Of a DNA stretch of 5,821 nucleotides, positions 5,816 to 5,821 are shown piece by piece (position 1 is the first letter of the stretch; every line of letters starts with the position of its first letter). The notes under the pieces were generated by a model, which made no database searches, was not told where the DNA came from, and saw only the letters and a list, made by a program, of their open reading frames with translations. The stretch is from Flavobacteriales bacterium (lineage in GTDB: Bacteria > Bacteroidota > Bacteroidia > Flavobacteriales > UA16). The translations under genes and the position numbers were made by a program. The stretch spans positions 1 through 5,821 of the forward strand of contig JAURKF010000069.1 of NCBI GenBank assembly GCA_030831885.1, given 5' to 3'.

Positions 5816-5821
5816 CGCCGC

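Overview
The window looks like a chromosomal segment of a Bacteroidota bacterium. The evidence is a typical Bacteroidota-type RecA, a short ACT-less SerA next to a DUF1015 gene, start codons mostly without Shine-Dalgarno sequences, and a lipoprotein whose lipobox cysteine is followed by an acidic residue. No deeper placement can be made from the sequence alone. All genes read on the + strand.

Left part (1-3213): a compact run of four co-directional genes. They are serA-like 3-phosphoglycerate dehydrogenase (59-1018), a DUF1015 protein carrying an ADGHHR motif (1096-2310), a YggS/PLPBP-type PLP-binding protein (about 2312-2980), and a 74-residue two-helix membrane protein (2989-3213). Gaps are 1 to 77 bases, so they probably form one operon for serine synthesis and PLP homeostasis. 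Its promoter, and perhaps serC, would lie off the left edge.

Right part: recA (3471-4484) stands alone behind a possible Bacteroidota-type promoter and a perfect 7-bp-arm palindrome. A 278-base gap follows. It ends in a very strong intrinsic terminator (4714-4742) placed only 20 bases before a TPR lipoprotein gene (4763-5815). Alternating C5/G5 blocks ahead of that terminator allow mutually exclusive hairpins, so it could be an attenuator for the TPR gene as well as, or instead of, the recA terminator.

Most unusual: two intergenic spots (1025-1091 and 3211-3316) share one architecture. Short tandem repeats (7-mer AYTAGTC in one, 8-mer CYATTTCA in the other) are arranged as a long near-perfect inverted repeat around a 20-26 base centre. 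Both centres contain GCCAT followed by GRACACTC, and both have the longer arm on the right. The arm sequence differs between the two loci, yet each locus stays self-complementary. This suggests a family of locally homogenised hairpin elements that I do not recognise.
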